This document shows positions 24,564 through 33,341 of a stretch of 64,000 nucleotides of DNA, piece after piece; position 1 is the first letter of the stretch; each line of letters begins with the position of its first letter. Position numbers and translations under genes: made by a program. The DNA comes from Exiguobacterium sp. TNDT2. Lineage in GTDB: Bacteria > Bacillota > Bacilli > Exiguobacteriales > Exiguobacteriaceae. Under the pieces are notes generated by a model. It saw only the letters and a list, made by a program, of their open reading frames with translations, made no database searches and had not been told where the DNA came from. The stretch spans positions 62,001 through 126,000 of the forward strand of contig NZ_QLVE01000009.1 of NCBI RefSeq assembly GCF_003331145.1, given 5' to 3'.

Positions 24564-25997
24564 ATGAGTATGAACACGTATCCATATTTAATCAATGGAC
24601 AATGGCAGGAATCAACAACGAACGAAACCATCGAACTCGTTTCACCTTATACAGAAGAAGTCGTCGGACACGTCCAGGCGATGTCTCGTGACGAAGTCGA
24701 CGAGGCGATTCATGGCGCAAAACGCGCACAACAGGAATGGGCGGCGCTTCCGGTCAACAAGCGTGCCGAACTGTTGTATGCTTGGGCGGACAAACTCGAA
24801 GAGCGCGTCGATGAAATCGGTCAAATCATCATGCGTGAAGTCGGGAAAAACTTGAGCGACGCGAAAAAAGAAGTCATCCGGACGGCGGAAATCATCCGCT
24901 ATACGGCGGAAGAAGGTCTTCGCTTCACGGGCGGCTTCATGCAAGGGGATTCATTCCCTGGCGGTTCGAAAAACAAGATGGCGATCATCAAGAAAGAAGC
25001 ACTCGGCGTCGTCCTCGCGATTTCGCCGTTCAACTATCCGGTCAACTTGGCAGCAGCCAAAATCGCACCGGCACTTATCACGGGTAACGCGGTCGTCTTC
25101 AAACCGGCGACACAGGGCGCCATCAGCGGCGTGAAAATGATCGAGGCGCTCCAAGACGCAGGTCTTCCGAGCGGTCTTTTGAACCTCGTCACAGGGCGCG
25201 GGTCGGTCATCGGTGACTACTTGACGTCACACCCTGGCATCGACATGATCACGTTCACAGGCGGTACTGGGACAGGTCAACACTTGTCACAACAAGCATC
25301 GATGGTACCTGTCGTGCTTGAACTTGGCGGCAAGGACCCGGCGCTCGTCCTTGAAGACGCGGACCTCACGCTCGCGGCTGATCAAATCGTTAATGGGGCG
25401 TTCTCCTACTCGGGACAACGCTGTACGGCGATTAAGCGCGTATTCGTACTCGAGCACCAAGCGGACGAACTCGTCGGTATGTTGAAAGAACGTGTCGAGA
25501 AGCTCACGGTCGGCTCACCGGTCGATAACAGCTTTATCGTCCCACTCATCGACAAGAAGTCAGCAGATTACGTCCAAGGCTTGATTGACGACGCAATCAA
25601 CAAACAAGCAACGGTCGTTCACGGAAACGAACGCGACGGCAACCTCCTTCATCCAACGCTCCTCGACCATGTCACGCGTGAGATGCGCGTCGCTTGGGAA
25701 GAGCCGTTCGGACCGGTCTTGCCGGTCATCCGCGTCAAGTCGCTCGACGAGATGATTGAACTCACGAACGAATCAGAGTTCGGCCTTCAGGCGAGCGTCT
25801 TCACACAAAACGTGAACAACGCCTTCACGGTCGCCGACAAGCTCGAAGTCGGTACCGTCCAAGTGAACGGTCGCACAGAACGTGGCCCTGACCACTTCCC
25901 GTTCATCGGTGTGAAGCAGTCAGGCCTCGGCGTTCAAGGGATTGGACGCAGCCTTGAGACGATGACACGCGATAAAGTTACCGTCATCAACTTATAA
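24564..25997 (+). CDS. gapN: Non-phosphorylating NADP-dependent glyceraldehyde-3-phosphate dehydrogenase
   Basis: 477 residues of the aldehyde dehydrogenase superfamily, with catalytic C287 (SGQRCTAIKR), general base E253 (LELGGKDPALV) and N-terminal nucleotide-fold features. The segment SPFNYPVNLAAAKIAPALI and FKPATQGAISG match GapN of streptococci and Bacillota rather than generic ALDHs. It oxidises glyceraldehyde-3-phosphate directly to 3-phosphoglycerate, making NADPH and bypassing one ATP-yielding step. AGGAGG lies upstream of ATG 24564; ATG 24570 is a second candidate. It is monocistronic with a possible catabolite-control site. Confidence 0.88.
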   Translation: MSMNTYPYLINGQWQESTTNETIELVSPYTEEVVGHVQAMSRDEVDEAIHGAKRAQQEWAALPVNKRAELLYAWADKLEERVDEIGQIIMREVGKNLSDAKKEVIRTAEIIRYTAEEGLRFTGGFMQGDSFPGGSKNKMAIIKKEALGVVLAISPFNYPVNLAAAKIAPALITGNAVVFKPATQGAISGVKMIEALQDAGLPSGLLNLVTGRGSVIGDYLTSHPGIDMITFTGGTGTGQHLSQQASMVPVVLELGGKDPALVLEDADLTLAADQIVNGAFSYSGQRCTAIKRVFVLEHQADELVGMLKERVEKLTVGSPVDNSFIVPLIDKKSADYVQGLIDDAINKQATVVHGNERDGNLLHPTLLDHVTREMRVAWEEPFGPVLPVIRVKSLDEMIELTNESEFGLQASVFTQNVNNAFTVADKLEVGTVQVNGRTERGPDHFPFIGVKQSGLGVQGIGRSLETMTRDKVTVINL

Positions 25998-26002
25998 GTG
26001 AT

Positions 26003-26030
26003 GGGAGAGGAGACATCCTCTCCTTTTTTT
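26003..26030 (+). terminator. gapN intrinsic terminator
   Basis: GGAGAGG/CCTCTCC stem with a 6-base loop followed by T7. Confidence 0.88.
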
Positions 26031-26036
26031 GTGTGA

Positions 26037-26066
26037 TTGAAATCCGTTCTGCTCGACAGGTATAAT
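26037..26066 (+). promoter_or_regulatory. Promoter of the MBL-SDR gene pair
   Basis: TTGAAA (26037-26042), an 18-base spacer, and TATAAT (26061-26066). Transcription should begin near 26073, which rules out translation starts upstream of that point. Confidence 0.75.
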
Positions 26067-26098
26067 GAGTGAAGATAGGTGGAAGGGGTTGTGGGGAC

Positions 26099-27076
26099 GT
26101 GGCGAACTGGATTTCAAGCCAACTGGCAAGACTCGATATACCGACGCCGTTCGAGGTCGGAAACGTGAACGTCTATGTCGTCGAACATATGAACCGTTTT
26201 TTCATGGTCGATTGCGGGCCGGACACGGAAGAGGCGTGGGCCTCGTTGACGGCACAATTGGCCGAGCTCGAACTGACACTCGCGGACATTGACTTTTTGT
26301 TTTTGACGCATCATCATGCCGACCATGCGGGGCAGGCATGGCGTTTGCGTGACGCCTCGATTCCCGTCTATGGTCATGAGAAGCTCGTTCGGTACTTGGA
26401 ACAGACGCCGAACTTCATCAAACGAGGCAATCAGTTCTTACACGAGTTGGCACACTGGTTCGGGACACCCGAGTCGATTGTGAGCAAATTGCCCGACTAC
26501 CGGGAAGCGCTGCGTTGGATCGGTCCGACGACCGTCACGATGACGTTCGAGGACGGTCAGGACGTGACGAGTGACGGGGCATGGAAGACGATTCATCTGC
26601 CTGGCCATGCGAGTGACCAGCTCGGTCTCCTCGGCCCGGGTGGAGTGTTAATTGCGGGCGACCATCTGATCGATACGGTCGAACCGAACCCGCTCATTGA
26701 ACAACCGTACGAAGAGGAAGGGTTTGCCTCACCGGTCGTCCTGTATCTCGATTCGCTCCGAAAACTTCAAGACGTCGATTTGAAGCTCGTCGTGAGCGGG
26801 CACGGGGAACCGATTCAAAAACCGCGACCGTTGATTGAGGCGCGTATCGCCCAGCGTTATGAACGGAGCGAGTTGCTGCTCGCCGATTGGGTCGACGGGT
26901 TGAGCGTGTTCGATTGGTCGATGCGTCTCTATGGTCGCAAGATGCGTCGAGCGATGCCGCTCGTCTTCAGCGAAGTGTTCGCCCGCTTGACGTTGCTAGA
27001 GGAACGTGGCCGTATCGTCAAACAGTTGACAGACGGTAAATGGATTTATACGAGAGCGGAGGAAATCGTAAAATGA
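26099..27076 (+). CDS. MBL-fold metallo-hydrolase (glyoxalase II-like superfamily)
   Basis: About 325 residues. The N-terminal metallo-beta-lactamase domain has THHHADHAGQAW, a central His in HLPGHASDQLG, GDHLID, and VSGHGEP; a C-terminal helical domain of about 80 residues resembles the winged-helix-like tail seen in LACTB2-type hydrolases. It may hydrolyse thioesters or nucleic acids; the substrate is unknown. GTG 26099 is chosen (GGAAGGGG ten bases upstream) because the longer frame would begin at the predicted transcription start. It overlaps the following SDR gene by four bases. Confidence 0.82.
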   Translation: MANWISSQLARLDIPTPFEVGNVNVYVVEHMNRFFMVDCGPDTEEAWASLTAQLAELELTLADIDFLFLTHHHADHAGQAWRLRDASIPVYGHEKLVRYLEQTPNFIKRGNQFLHELAHWFGTPESIVSKLPDYREALRWIGPTTVTMTFEDGQDVTSDGAWKTIHLPGHASDQLGLLGPGGVLIAGDHLIDTVEPNPLIEQPYEEEGFASPVVLYLDSLRKLQDVDLKLVVSGHGEPIQKPRPLIEARIAQRYERSELLLADWVDGLSVFDWSMRLYGRKMRRAMPLVFSEVFARLTLLEERGRIVKQLTDGKWIYTRAEEIVK

Positions 27077-27819
27077 AACACGTTGTGATTACAGGTGCGT
27101 CAAGTGGCTTTGGGGCCGCGCTGGCGCATTCTTTTTATGAGGCGGGTGCCCGATTAACATTGATTGCACGGAACGAAGAGCGGTTGCGTGAACTCGGACA
27201 GAAGCTCTCGGCCGATTGGCTCGTCGCCGACGTCTGTACCGAGTATGAGACGCTCGTGGCAAACGTCGAACGTACATATGGAGCAATCGACGTCTGGGTG
27301 AACAATGCCGGGATTGGTGAGTTCGACCGGGTCGTCGATCAATCGACCGACGTCATCGAGGAGACGATGCGCTTGAACGCGATCGCCCCGATGCTACTGG
27401 CGCGTGACTGTTCCCGGTCGATGCGCCACGGTAGCACGATCATCAACGTCTGCTCGCAAGCGGCGAAAGTCCCGACGCCGAAGTCGGCCGTCTATGCCGG
27501 TTCAAAGGCAGCGTTGCTTCAATTCTCAAACGCGCTACGGTTGGAACTGAAGCCGGAAGGGATTCATGTGTTGACGGTCAATCCGGGTCCGATCGCGACC
27601 CCATTTTTTCTCCGGGCCGACAAGAGTGGACGTTACGAAGCGAGCGTGAAGTCGATTATGCTCGACCCGGAACGTCTCGCGAATCGTGTCGTCGCGGCAT
27701 GTGGATCATCGAAACGTGAAGTGAACGCCCCGTGGTGGATGGAACTTGGCGCGAAACTGTACGCAATGTGCCCGGTCGTGTTCGAACGGCTCGCAAAACG
27801 GGGATTTGACAAAAAGTAA
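27073..27819 (+). CDS. Short-chain dehydrogenase/reductase
   Basis: A 248-residue classical SDR with TGASSGFG near the N-terminus, NNAGIG, Ser in INVCSQAAKV and YAGSKAALL carrying the catalytic Tyr and Lys. Its C-terminal part (SIMLDPERLANRVVAAC) resembles the YqjQ/DltE-like oxidoreductases of Bacillota. It is coupled by an ATGA overlap to the MBL hydrolase, suggesting they act in one pathway. No substrate is evident. The ynj-like operon starts 23 bases later and may be read through. Confidence 0.83.
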   Translation: MKHVVITGASSGFGAALAHSFYEAGARLTLIARNEERLRELGQKLSADWLVADVCTEYETLVANVERTYGAIDVWVNNAGIGEFDRVVDQSTDVIEETMRLNAIAPMLLARDCSRSMRHGSTIINVCSQAAKVPTPKSAVYAGSKAALLQFSNALRLELKPEGIHVLTVNPGPIATPFFLRADKSGRYEASVKSIMLDPERLANRVVAACGSSKREVNAPWWMELGAKLYAMCPVVFERLAKRGFDKK

Positions 27820-27842
27820 AAGAGAGAAAAGGGGGAAGAATG

Positions 27843-29012
27843 ATGCGCCGATTACAAGTATTTGGCCTGCTCGTATCGATTTTGTTCCTTGCCGCCTGTG
27901 GAGCGACTCGAACTGAGATCGCACCGACGTTCGAACAGGCCGCCGAAGAAGCGAAGCAATCGACGGTCAATTTTTATATGTGGGGAGGCGATGACGGCAT
28001 CAATCGCTACATCGATGAGTATGTCGCGCCCCGACTGAAAGAGACGCATGATGTGGAGTTGAACCGCGTACCGATGGACACGGCCGAATTCGTGCGTCAA
28101 TTGTCACTCGACAAACGTGCAAATCGTGAAGAAGGAACGATTGACCTGATGTGGATCAATGGAGACAATTTCCGTAACGCCGCCGAGGCGGAGTTGCTCC
28201 AAGGCAATTTGCTCGACAAAATCCCGAACGCCACGCTATTAAATGAGGAAGCTCAGGCGACGGACGCGGGCACCCCGACCGACGGGCTCGAGGTCGCCTG
28301 GGGGAACGTCCAGTTCGTCTTGCACTACGATGCGGACAAAGTGAAAAATCCCCCAACGACGTTTGACGAATTACATCGTTGGACCGAAGAAAATCCGGGC
28401 CGTTTCACGTATCCTGAAGTAACAGACTTCACGGGTAATGCGTTCGTACGTCACTTGCTCTATGCCGAATATGGAGATACCGTCCGTGACGGTGAGATTC
28501 CAGTCGAGTTCTGGAAAGAGCTTTCGACCTGGTCACCGAACCTGTGGAAAGAAGGGACAACGTATCCGAAGTCGCTCGCCCAACTTGATCAACTGTACGC
28601 CGCGGGTGAGGTTTGGATGACGATGGGCTTCAACGAACGCCGGGCCGAGGCCGAACGCAATGCCGGCGTATTTCCGGACGGGACACGGGCACTCGTGCTC
28701 GAACATTCAATCGCCTCGACGCATTTTCTCGCCGTACCGTTCAATGCCAAAAATCCGAACGGAGCGCTCGTTGCCATCAACGAGCTACTTTCTCCTGAAG
28801 CCCAGCTCGCCAAACAAGATGCGACGTACTGGGGAGACGGGACGTCGCTCGATTTGACCAAACTCGATACGGCCGACCGTGACGCCTTCTTGAAGCTCGA
28901 TGAAGGGGTGACCTATCCTGACCCGGAACGTCTTACTGAGCGCTCGATTCCCGACTATGGGCCGGCCGTGATCGATGCCATCCGTGAGGAGTGGGATTGT
29001 GTCGCGCAGTAG
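27843..29012 (+). CDS. YnjB-like ABC transporter substrate-binding lipoprotein
   Basis: About 389 residues with a lipoprotein signal (LLVSILFLAACGA, Cys about residue 18) and a binding-protein fold starting STVNFYMWGGDDGINRYID and including DLMWINGDNF. This matches the YnjB family of E. coli (about 388 residues), for which the ligand is unknown; it is distantly related to iron/thiamine/polyamine binding proteins. ATG 27843 sits seven bases after AAGGGGG; ATG 27840 is only four away. It is the first gene of a six-gene overlapping operon: two permeases, ATPase, CDP-alcohol phosphatidyltransferase and FAD oxidoreductase. Confidence 0.85.
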   Translation: MRRLQVFGLLVSILFLAACGATRTEIAPTFEQAAEEAKQSTVNFYMWGGDDGINRYIDEYVAPRLKETHDVELNRVPMDTAEFVRQLSLDKRANREEGTIDLMWINGDNFRNAAEAELLQGNLLDKIPNATLLNEEAQATDAGTPTDGLEVAWGNVQFVLHYDADKVKNPPTTFDELHRWTEENPGRFTYPEVTDFTGNAFVRHLLYAEYGDTVRDGEIPVEFWKELSTWSPNLWKEGTTYPKSLAQLDQLYAAGEVWMTMGFNERRAEAERNAGVFPDGTRALVLEHSIASTHFLAVPFNAKNPNGALVAINELLSPEAQLAKQDATYWGDGTSLDLTKLDTADRDAFLKLDEGVTYPDPERLTERSIPDYGPAVIDAIREEWDCVAQ

Positions 29013-29772
29013 TCTATGGTTTAGTCTGTTCGTTCTGGCATTGCCATTCACCGGTGTCGCTTTCCTGATTTACGAGACTGTCGGCTTTGACTGGTCTGAG
29101 TTGAACGAAGCGGTGTGGCGCACCAGTCTCGCCGTGACGCTTTATGTGACGATCGTTTCAACGGTTGTCTCCCTCGTGATCGGGACGTGGCTCGCCCGTA
29201 CCGTATATATGAAGCGTTCGCTGTGGCTTATGTCACTGCTGAAGTGGCCGATGTTCGTGCCGCACGTCGCGGCAGCCTATTTGTTTTATCTATTGTTCTC
29301 GGGGGGCTTCCCGTTCTATGGATGGATTGAGGCGAATGAACGCCATCATCTTGTCGTCATCTTCACGTACGTCTGGAAAGAAGTACCGTTCGTGTTTTTG
29401 ATGGTGGTCGGCACATACGGCCAATTGAATCACGGGTACGTCGACATGGCCAAAACGCTCCAGCTCAAGCCGCTCGAACAGTTCAAAGTTGCCGAATGGC
29501 CATTTCTCATCAAACCGCTCCTCGACTCGTTCTGGGTGCTCGTGGCGTTCATCTCGTTCGCCTATGAAGTGCCGGCCTTGTTGGGCGTCACGTACCCCGA
29601 ACTGCTCGGGGTACTCGCCTACGAGCGATTGACGACTGGTCTGTTTTTAAACGCGTTCGAGTCATATGCGGTCGCGCTCGCTTGGACGTTGTTCATCTTC
29701 AGCGGCGTCATCGCTTCCTATGCGTTGACGGCCAAGCGGAGACGACGGATTGAACGGGGGGTGAGACGATGA
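28999..29772 (+). CDS. YnjC-like ABC permease, first subunit
   Basis: About 257 residues with six or seven membrane segments and an EAA-like loop (MAKTLQLKPLEQFKVAEWP). It corresponds to the N-terminal half of E. coli YnjC, which in E. coli is one roughly 510-residue protein. GTG 28999 has AGGAG seven bases upstream and lies inside the binding-protein gene (14-base overlap). It pairs with the next gene to form the membrane channel. Confidence 0.83.
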   Translation: MSRSSLWFSLFVLALPFTGVAFLIYETVGFDWSELNEAVWRTSLAVTLYVTIVSTVVSLVIGTWLARTVYMKRSLWLMSLLKWPMFVPHVAAAYLFYLLFSGGFPFYGWIEANERHHLVVIFTYVWKEVPFVFLMVVGTYGQLNHGYVDMAKTLQLKPLEQFKVAEWPFLIKPLLDSFWVLVAFISFAYEVPALLGVTYPELLGVLAYERLTTGLFLNAFESYAVALAWTLFIFSGVIASYALTAKRRRRIERGVRR

Positions 29773-30470
29773 GTCGACTTCTCGTCGCTTGTTTCGTCGT
29801 CTTTCCGTTCATCGGGTTGTTTTTGACGTTCCCGACGTCACTCACGTGGGACGAGTCGATTTTGAATACGGTCGCCTACGTGATTGTAGTCGGATTCGTC
29901 AACGTATGGCTTGGCATGGGGACGGCCTGGTGGCTCTTGTTCACCGAGTCGAGGTGGAAGTCGTGGGTCGAGTGGCTCACGTTCCTCCCGTTGTTTATCC
30001 CTGTCCTGGCGAGCATGTTCGGCATGTATATCGTCCTCGCCCAAATCGGGTTCATCGGAACGTACACGGGGGTCGGGCTCGTCCTGCTCGTCACGACGTT
30101 GCCATATTCGATTCGATTGGCATACAACGCCATGTACGTGATCGGGAGACCGCTCCTCGAGCAGACGTTAACGCTCACGCCGCTCACCCGGATCGTGTTC
30201 GTCCTATTCCCGCTCATGAGAGAGTCGGTCCGGACGATCGTCTTGTTCTCGACCGTCATCGTGTTGAGCCAATTCGTGCTCGTCCAATTGATCGGGGCAG
30301 GACTCGTCCCGACGGTCACAACGCGACTTTATCAGGCCTACGCAGGCAATGACGTCTCACTGGCGTTACAACATACTTGGGTGCTCGTCTCGTTGCCGGT
30401 CTTACTTTATATGGGACTCGACGCGCTGTTTAGCATCTGGATCAGATTGGTGAAAGGGCGTTTGCAATGA
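29769..30470 (+). CDS. YnjC-like ABC permease, second subunit
   Basis: 233 residues, about six membrane segments, with an EAA-type loop (LLEQTLTLTPLTRIVFVLFP) contacting the ATPase. It equals the C-terminal half of E. coli YnjC. Start and stop each overlap a neighbour by four bases, so the operon is tightly coupled. It has no other recognisable domain. Confidence 0.85.
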   Translation: MSRLLVACFVVFPFIGLFLTFPTSLTWDESILNTVAYVIVVGFVNVWLGMGTAWWLLFTESRWKSWVEWLTFLPLFIPVLASMFGMYIVLAQIGFIGTYTGVGLVLLVTTLPYSIRLAYNAMYVIGRPLLEQTLTLTPLTRIVFVLFPLMRESVRTIVLFSTVIVLSQFVLVQLIGAGLVPTVTTRLYQAYAGNDVSLALQHTWVLVSLPVLLYMGLDALFSIWIRLVKGRLQ

Positions 30471-31354
30471 GCTTAGTATTGTCAGGAATCCGAAAACGTT
30501 TTAAAGACCGTGATGTGTTACGCGGCATCGATCTCATCATCCCGAACGGGGAAATCCATGGCCTTGTCGGCGTGAGCGGGTCAGGGAAGTCGACACTGCT
30601 CCGCATCATCGCAGGACTTGAGACGCATGATGGCGGGACAGTGACGTGGGAAGACATGCCACTCGACGGGGTGCCGCCGCATTTGCGCCGGATTACGATG
30701 TTGTCCCAATCCCCGCTCTTGTTCCCGCATTTGACAGTCGGGGAGAACGTGACGCTCGCCACACCGAACCGGTCACGGGAAGAAGCGGAAGCGTGGCTTG
30801 CCCGGGTCAAACTTCCCGGCCGTTACGACGCTGAAATTCATGAATTGTCCGGAGGAGAACAGCAACGCGCGAGTTTCGCCCGGGCGCTCGCAGCCGCACC
30901 TCGGCTCATTCTGCTCGATGAGCCGTTCACGAACCTCGACCCCGGTCTCAAGTCCGAGTTGCAACGACTGATTCGTGACCTCGTCCGTGAACTCGAGTTG
31001 ACGGCGCTCCTTGTGACCCACGACCGGGAAGAAGCGATGCTCGTCGCCGACCGGGTGACATTGCTCGAGACGGGTTATGTTCGAGCGACCGGCACGCCGG
31101 GACGGCTATCCGAAACGGAACCGACGTTTGGTGACTTTGTCGAATTGAGCGGTACGTTCTATCCGACGACCGATATCGACGTGTCGACAGAGCCGACGTC
31201 TGATTCGCTTGTGCTCGTCCGACCGTTCAGTCGTTTCGGACATCATTTCGGCGAGTATCGACGCCCGACCGGGGAATATGTCATCTTACCGCGAAGCGAA
31301 TCGTTCAAAGTCGGCGAGACGTATTATTTGCGACAGAAACAAGGAGGAATTTGA
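30467..31354 (+). CDS. YnjD-like ABC transporter ATP-binding protein
   Basis: 295 residues. Walker A is GVSGSGKST (about residues 36-44), the signature LSGGEQQR, Walker B LILLDEPFTNLDP, and the switch His in LVTHDREEAML. After the ATPase core comes a C-terminal extension of about 75 residues (from around TEPTFGDFVEL) resembling a small TOBE-like regulatory domain, absent from the 217-residue E. coli YnjD. It energises the two permeases. It is coupled to the preceding permease by a four-base overlap. Confidence 0.9.
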   Translation: MSLVLSGIRKRFKDRDVLRGIDLIIPNGEIHGLVGVSGSGKSTLLRIIAGLETHDGGTVTWEDMPLDGVPPHLRRITMLSQSPLLFPHLTVGENVTLATPNRSREEAEAWLARVKLPGRYDAEIHELSGGEQQRASFARALAAAPRLILLDEPFTNLDPGLKSELQRLIRDLVRELELTALLVTHDREEAMLVADRVTLLETGYVRATGTPGRLSETEPTFGDFVELSGTFYPTTDIDVSTEPTSDSLVLVRPFSRFGHHFGEYRRPTGEYVILPRSESFKVGETYYLRQKQGGI

Positions 31355-31935
31355 TGTTAGACACGTATGGTAGCCGTTTCGTCCGTCCCGTCATCGAGCG
31401 CGGGGCCGATCGGCTTTTGAAATGGAAGTTCACCCCGAACGAAGTGACGATCCTCGGGGGCATCATCGGTGTCTCGGTCGGCCTCTTCATTTATAACGAT
31501 ATGTTGTGGACGGCCGTGTTGCTGTTATGGGTGTCCGGTCTCTTCGACGTCCTCGATGGGACGATGGCCCGGCGCTCCCAAAAGACGGGGTTCGGCACGG
31601 TGCTCGACCTCGTCTTCGACCGTATCGTCGAGATTGCCGTCGTCATCGCGCTCGCTCTACGACATCCGGAACATATGCCGATCTTCCTGCTCTTGCTCGG
31701 GTCGTTCGTCGTGGCGATGACGTTATTCCTCGCTGTCGGGGCGAGCAGCTCACGCCGTTCAGAGAAATCATTTTATTATCAGCCTGGTATTTTGGAGCGG
31801 ACGGAATGTTTCATCTTGTTCACGCTCATGATTCTTTTCCCGCCATGGATCGGCGTCATCGCGACGATTTTCCTCGTGCTTGAAGTGTTCACGATCCTCC
31901 AACGTTTGTTTGAAGCAAGGCGGATTCTACGATGA
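31354..31935 (+). CDS. YnjF-like CDP-alcohol phosphatidyltransferase
   Basis: 193 residues, six membrane segments, with the family motif spread over DGTMARRSQ...G...D...D (Asp-Gly-x2-Ala-Arg, Gly, Asp, Asp), about residues 67-88. It is similar in size to E. coli YnjF and unlike the window's PgsA in flanking sequence. The family transfers a phosphatidyl or related group from a CDP-alcohol to a second alcohol. Its presence in an ABC operon, conserved with E. coli, suggests the imported compound or its derivative becomes a phospholipid head group or similar; this is inference. ATG 31354 follows AAGGAGG; its first base is the last base of the ATPase stop. Confidence 0.87.
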   Translation: MLDTYGSRFVRPVIERGADRLLKWKFTPNEVTILGGIIGVSVGLFIYNDMLWTAVLLLWVSGLFDVLDGTMARRSQKTGFGTVLDLVFDRIVEIAVVIALALRHPEHMPIFLLLLGSFVVAMTLFLAVGASSSRRSEKSFYYQPGILERTECFILFTLMILFPPWIGVIATIFLVLEVFTILQRLFEARRILR

Positions 31936-32864
31936 AACCTCGTCTCGTCCTGGTCGGGCTCGGTCATGGGCAGCTCGAGATTCTCGAACACCTCGATGCG
32001 CTTAACGAAAACTACGAAGTGTCGTATATCGGTGGACGAGAGGCGATTTATACGGGTGCGTTTCCTCAAGTGATCGCTGGCGAGATGGAATCGGCGACGA
32101 TACAGTTGCGTCATGACGTCATTCCCATCGCCGAGCGCCTTATCGGGCTCGATCCGGATGCCCGGATCGTTGAGACCGAACACGGGCAAGTCGGATATGA
32201 TCTCCTCGTGCTCGCGACCGGTGCGAAAAGTCGTGGACTCGGGACGGGCCTCAAACCGATGACGTCATATGTGTTGGACGACATTATCAACTGTGACGCG
32301 GTCACCATCGTCGGTGGGGGCAAAGCCGGAGTCGAACTCGCCTTCGCATGCATCAGACAGAAGCAACGCGTGACGCTCTATGCTCGTGACATCTTACCCG
32401 AACTTCCCCGTCATGTCGGACGACAGATGGCGCGGCGTCTCGTCCGCAGCGGCGTGATGCTCATTCTGACGTCGTTCCAACCAGGGACTCAGACAGAGGG
32501 ACTCGTCTTGGATGCGACCGGTGTCGTTCCTGATGATTTTTGGTCTGAGGCTGGACTTGCGGACGATGGGGCGTTCATCGACACGGAAGACGATTTGCGA
32601 CACCCGGTCTACCGCGAGATTTATATCACCGGGGATATGGCGGCCCGGTTGAACGGTGGTGTCGATGCCGTCCGTTCGGGTCGGCATGTCGCCCGTCAAC
32701 TGCTCGGTACGCCACGCCAGTTCAAATCGCGGACGTCGCTCAATATCTTATTAACGACCCCAGGACGGGCACTCTTGACGTTCGGGAAGCTGACATGGCA
32801 CGGTCGTCTGCCGTTTTGGTTCAAGCGCCATATCGACCGGCGTTACGTCAAGCGGTTCGAGTGA
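31932..32864 (+). CDS. FAD-dependent pyridine nucleotide-disulfide oxidoreductase (NDH-2/SelD-fused type)
   Basis: 310 residues. The first dinucleotide-binding motif is LVLVGLGHGQLEILE (about 5-19), with a second in VTIVGGGKAGVELA, an ATG motif in LVLATGAKSRG and the FAD-closing IYITGD. This is the NADH-dehydrogenase-like family sometimes fused to selenophosphate synthetase. The second motif is intact but no redox-active CxxC is present, so electron acceptors are probably quinones or small molecules. Overlapping the phosphatidyltransferase by four bases, it closes the operon before a terminator. Confidence 0.82.
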   Translation: MKPRLVLVGLGHGQLEILEHLDALNENYEVSYIGGREAIYTGAFPQVIAGEMESATIQLRHDVIPIAERLIGLDPDARIVETEHGQVGYDLLVLATGAKSRGLGTGLKPMTSYVLDDIINCDAVTIVGGGKAGVELAFACIRQKQRVTLYARDILPELPRHVGRQMARRLVRSGVMLILTSFQPGTQTEGLVLDATGVVPDDFWSEAGLADDGAFIDTEDDLRHPVYREIYITGDMAARLNGGVDAVRSGRHVARQLLGTPRQFKSRTSLNILLTTPGRALLTFGKLTWHGRLPFWFKRHIDRRYVKRFE

Positions 32865-32865
32865 A

Positions 32866-32900
32866 CAAAAAAGACGACCGTCGTGGTCGTCTTTCTGTTT
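32866..32900. terminator. Bidirectional terminator
   Basis: Perfect 10-bp stem AAAGACGACC/GGTCGTCTTT with a 5-base loop; a T-rich tail on plus and T6 on minus. It ends the ynj-like operon and the facing thioredoxin gene. Confidence 0.85.
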
Positions 32901-33213
32901 ACGCGTTCAACGTATCGAGGAACGAGCGGATTTGCATCTCCGTCTTGGCGTTCGCCGAGTGGAGATGTTCTTGTTTGACGCCTTCTTGATAGAAAAGAAG
33001 CGAGGGAATGCCACGGACTTCTTGTGCGTCTGACAAGTCAGGCAACTCGTCGCGATCGACGACGTACCAGTTGAACTGCGGGTAGTCTTTGACGAGTTCG
33101 TCGACATACATATCGAGGCGACGGCAGTCCGGACACCATGATGTCGTGAAGACGACCATGCCTTTATCTTGGATGGCTTCTTGGAATTGTTGATCGGATT
33201 GAATCGGTTTCAT
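32899..33213 (-). CDS. Thioredoxin-like protein with CPDC active site
   Basis: 104 residues with the thioredoxin fold and redox motif TSWCPDCRRLD (C27, C30) plus the cis-proline in GIPSLL. The CPDC motif and small size are as in YtpP/YbbN-like stand-alone thioredoxin family members of Bacillota, and less reducing variants are common in this group. It is cytoplasmic, as no signal is seen. Its ATG follows GGGAGAG. It is monocistronic and divergent from the PadR gene. Confidence 0.87.
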   Translation of the reverse strand: MKPIQSDQQFQEAIQDKGMVVFTTSWCPDCRRLDMYVDELVKDYPQFNWYVVDRDELPDLSDAQEVRGIPSLLFYQEGVKQEHLHSANAKTEMQIRSFLDTLNA

Positions 33214-33341
33214 AAAAAATCTCTCCCTTCACACATATTGTCTGTGTATTCGTGTTGGGCGTCAACCGATTGGCATTCTCGGTCGCATGGCAATATGTGA
33301 TACACTTATAAAAATAGAACCGCAAGGGATAGGTGATGGTT

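Noticed and set aside
26069-26098. GTG 26069 as start of the MBL hydrolase
   Set aside because: It lies at or before the transcription start predicted by TTGAAA-18-TATAAT, so it could not be translated from that transcript.
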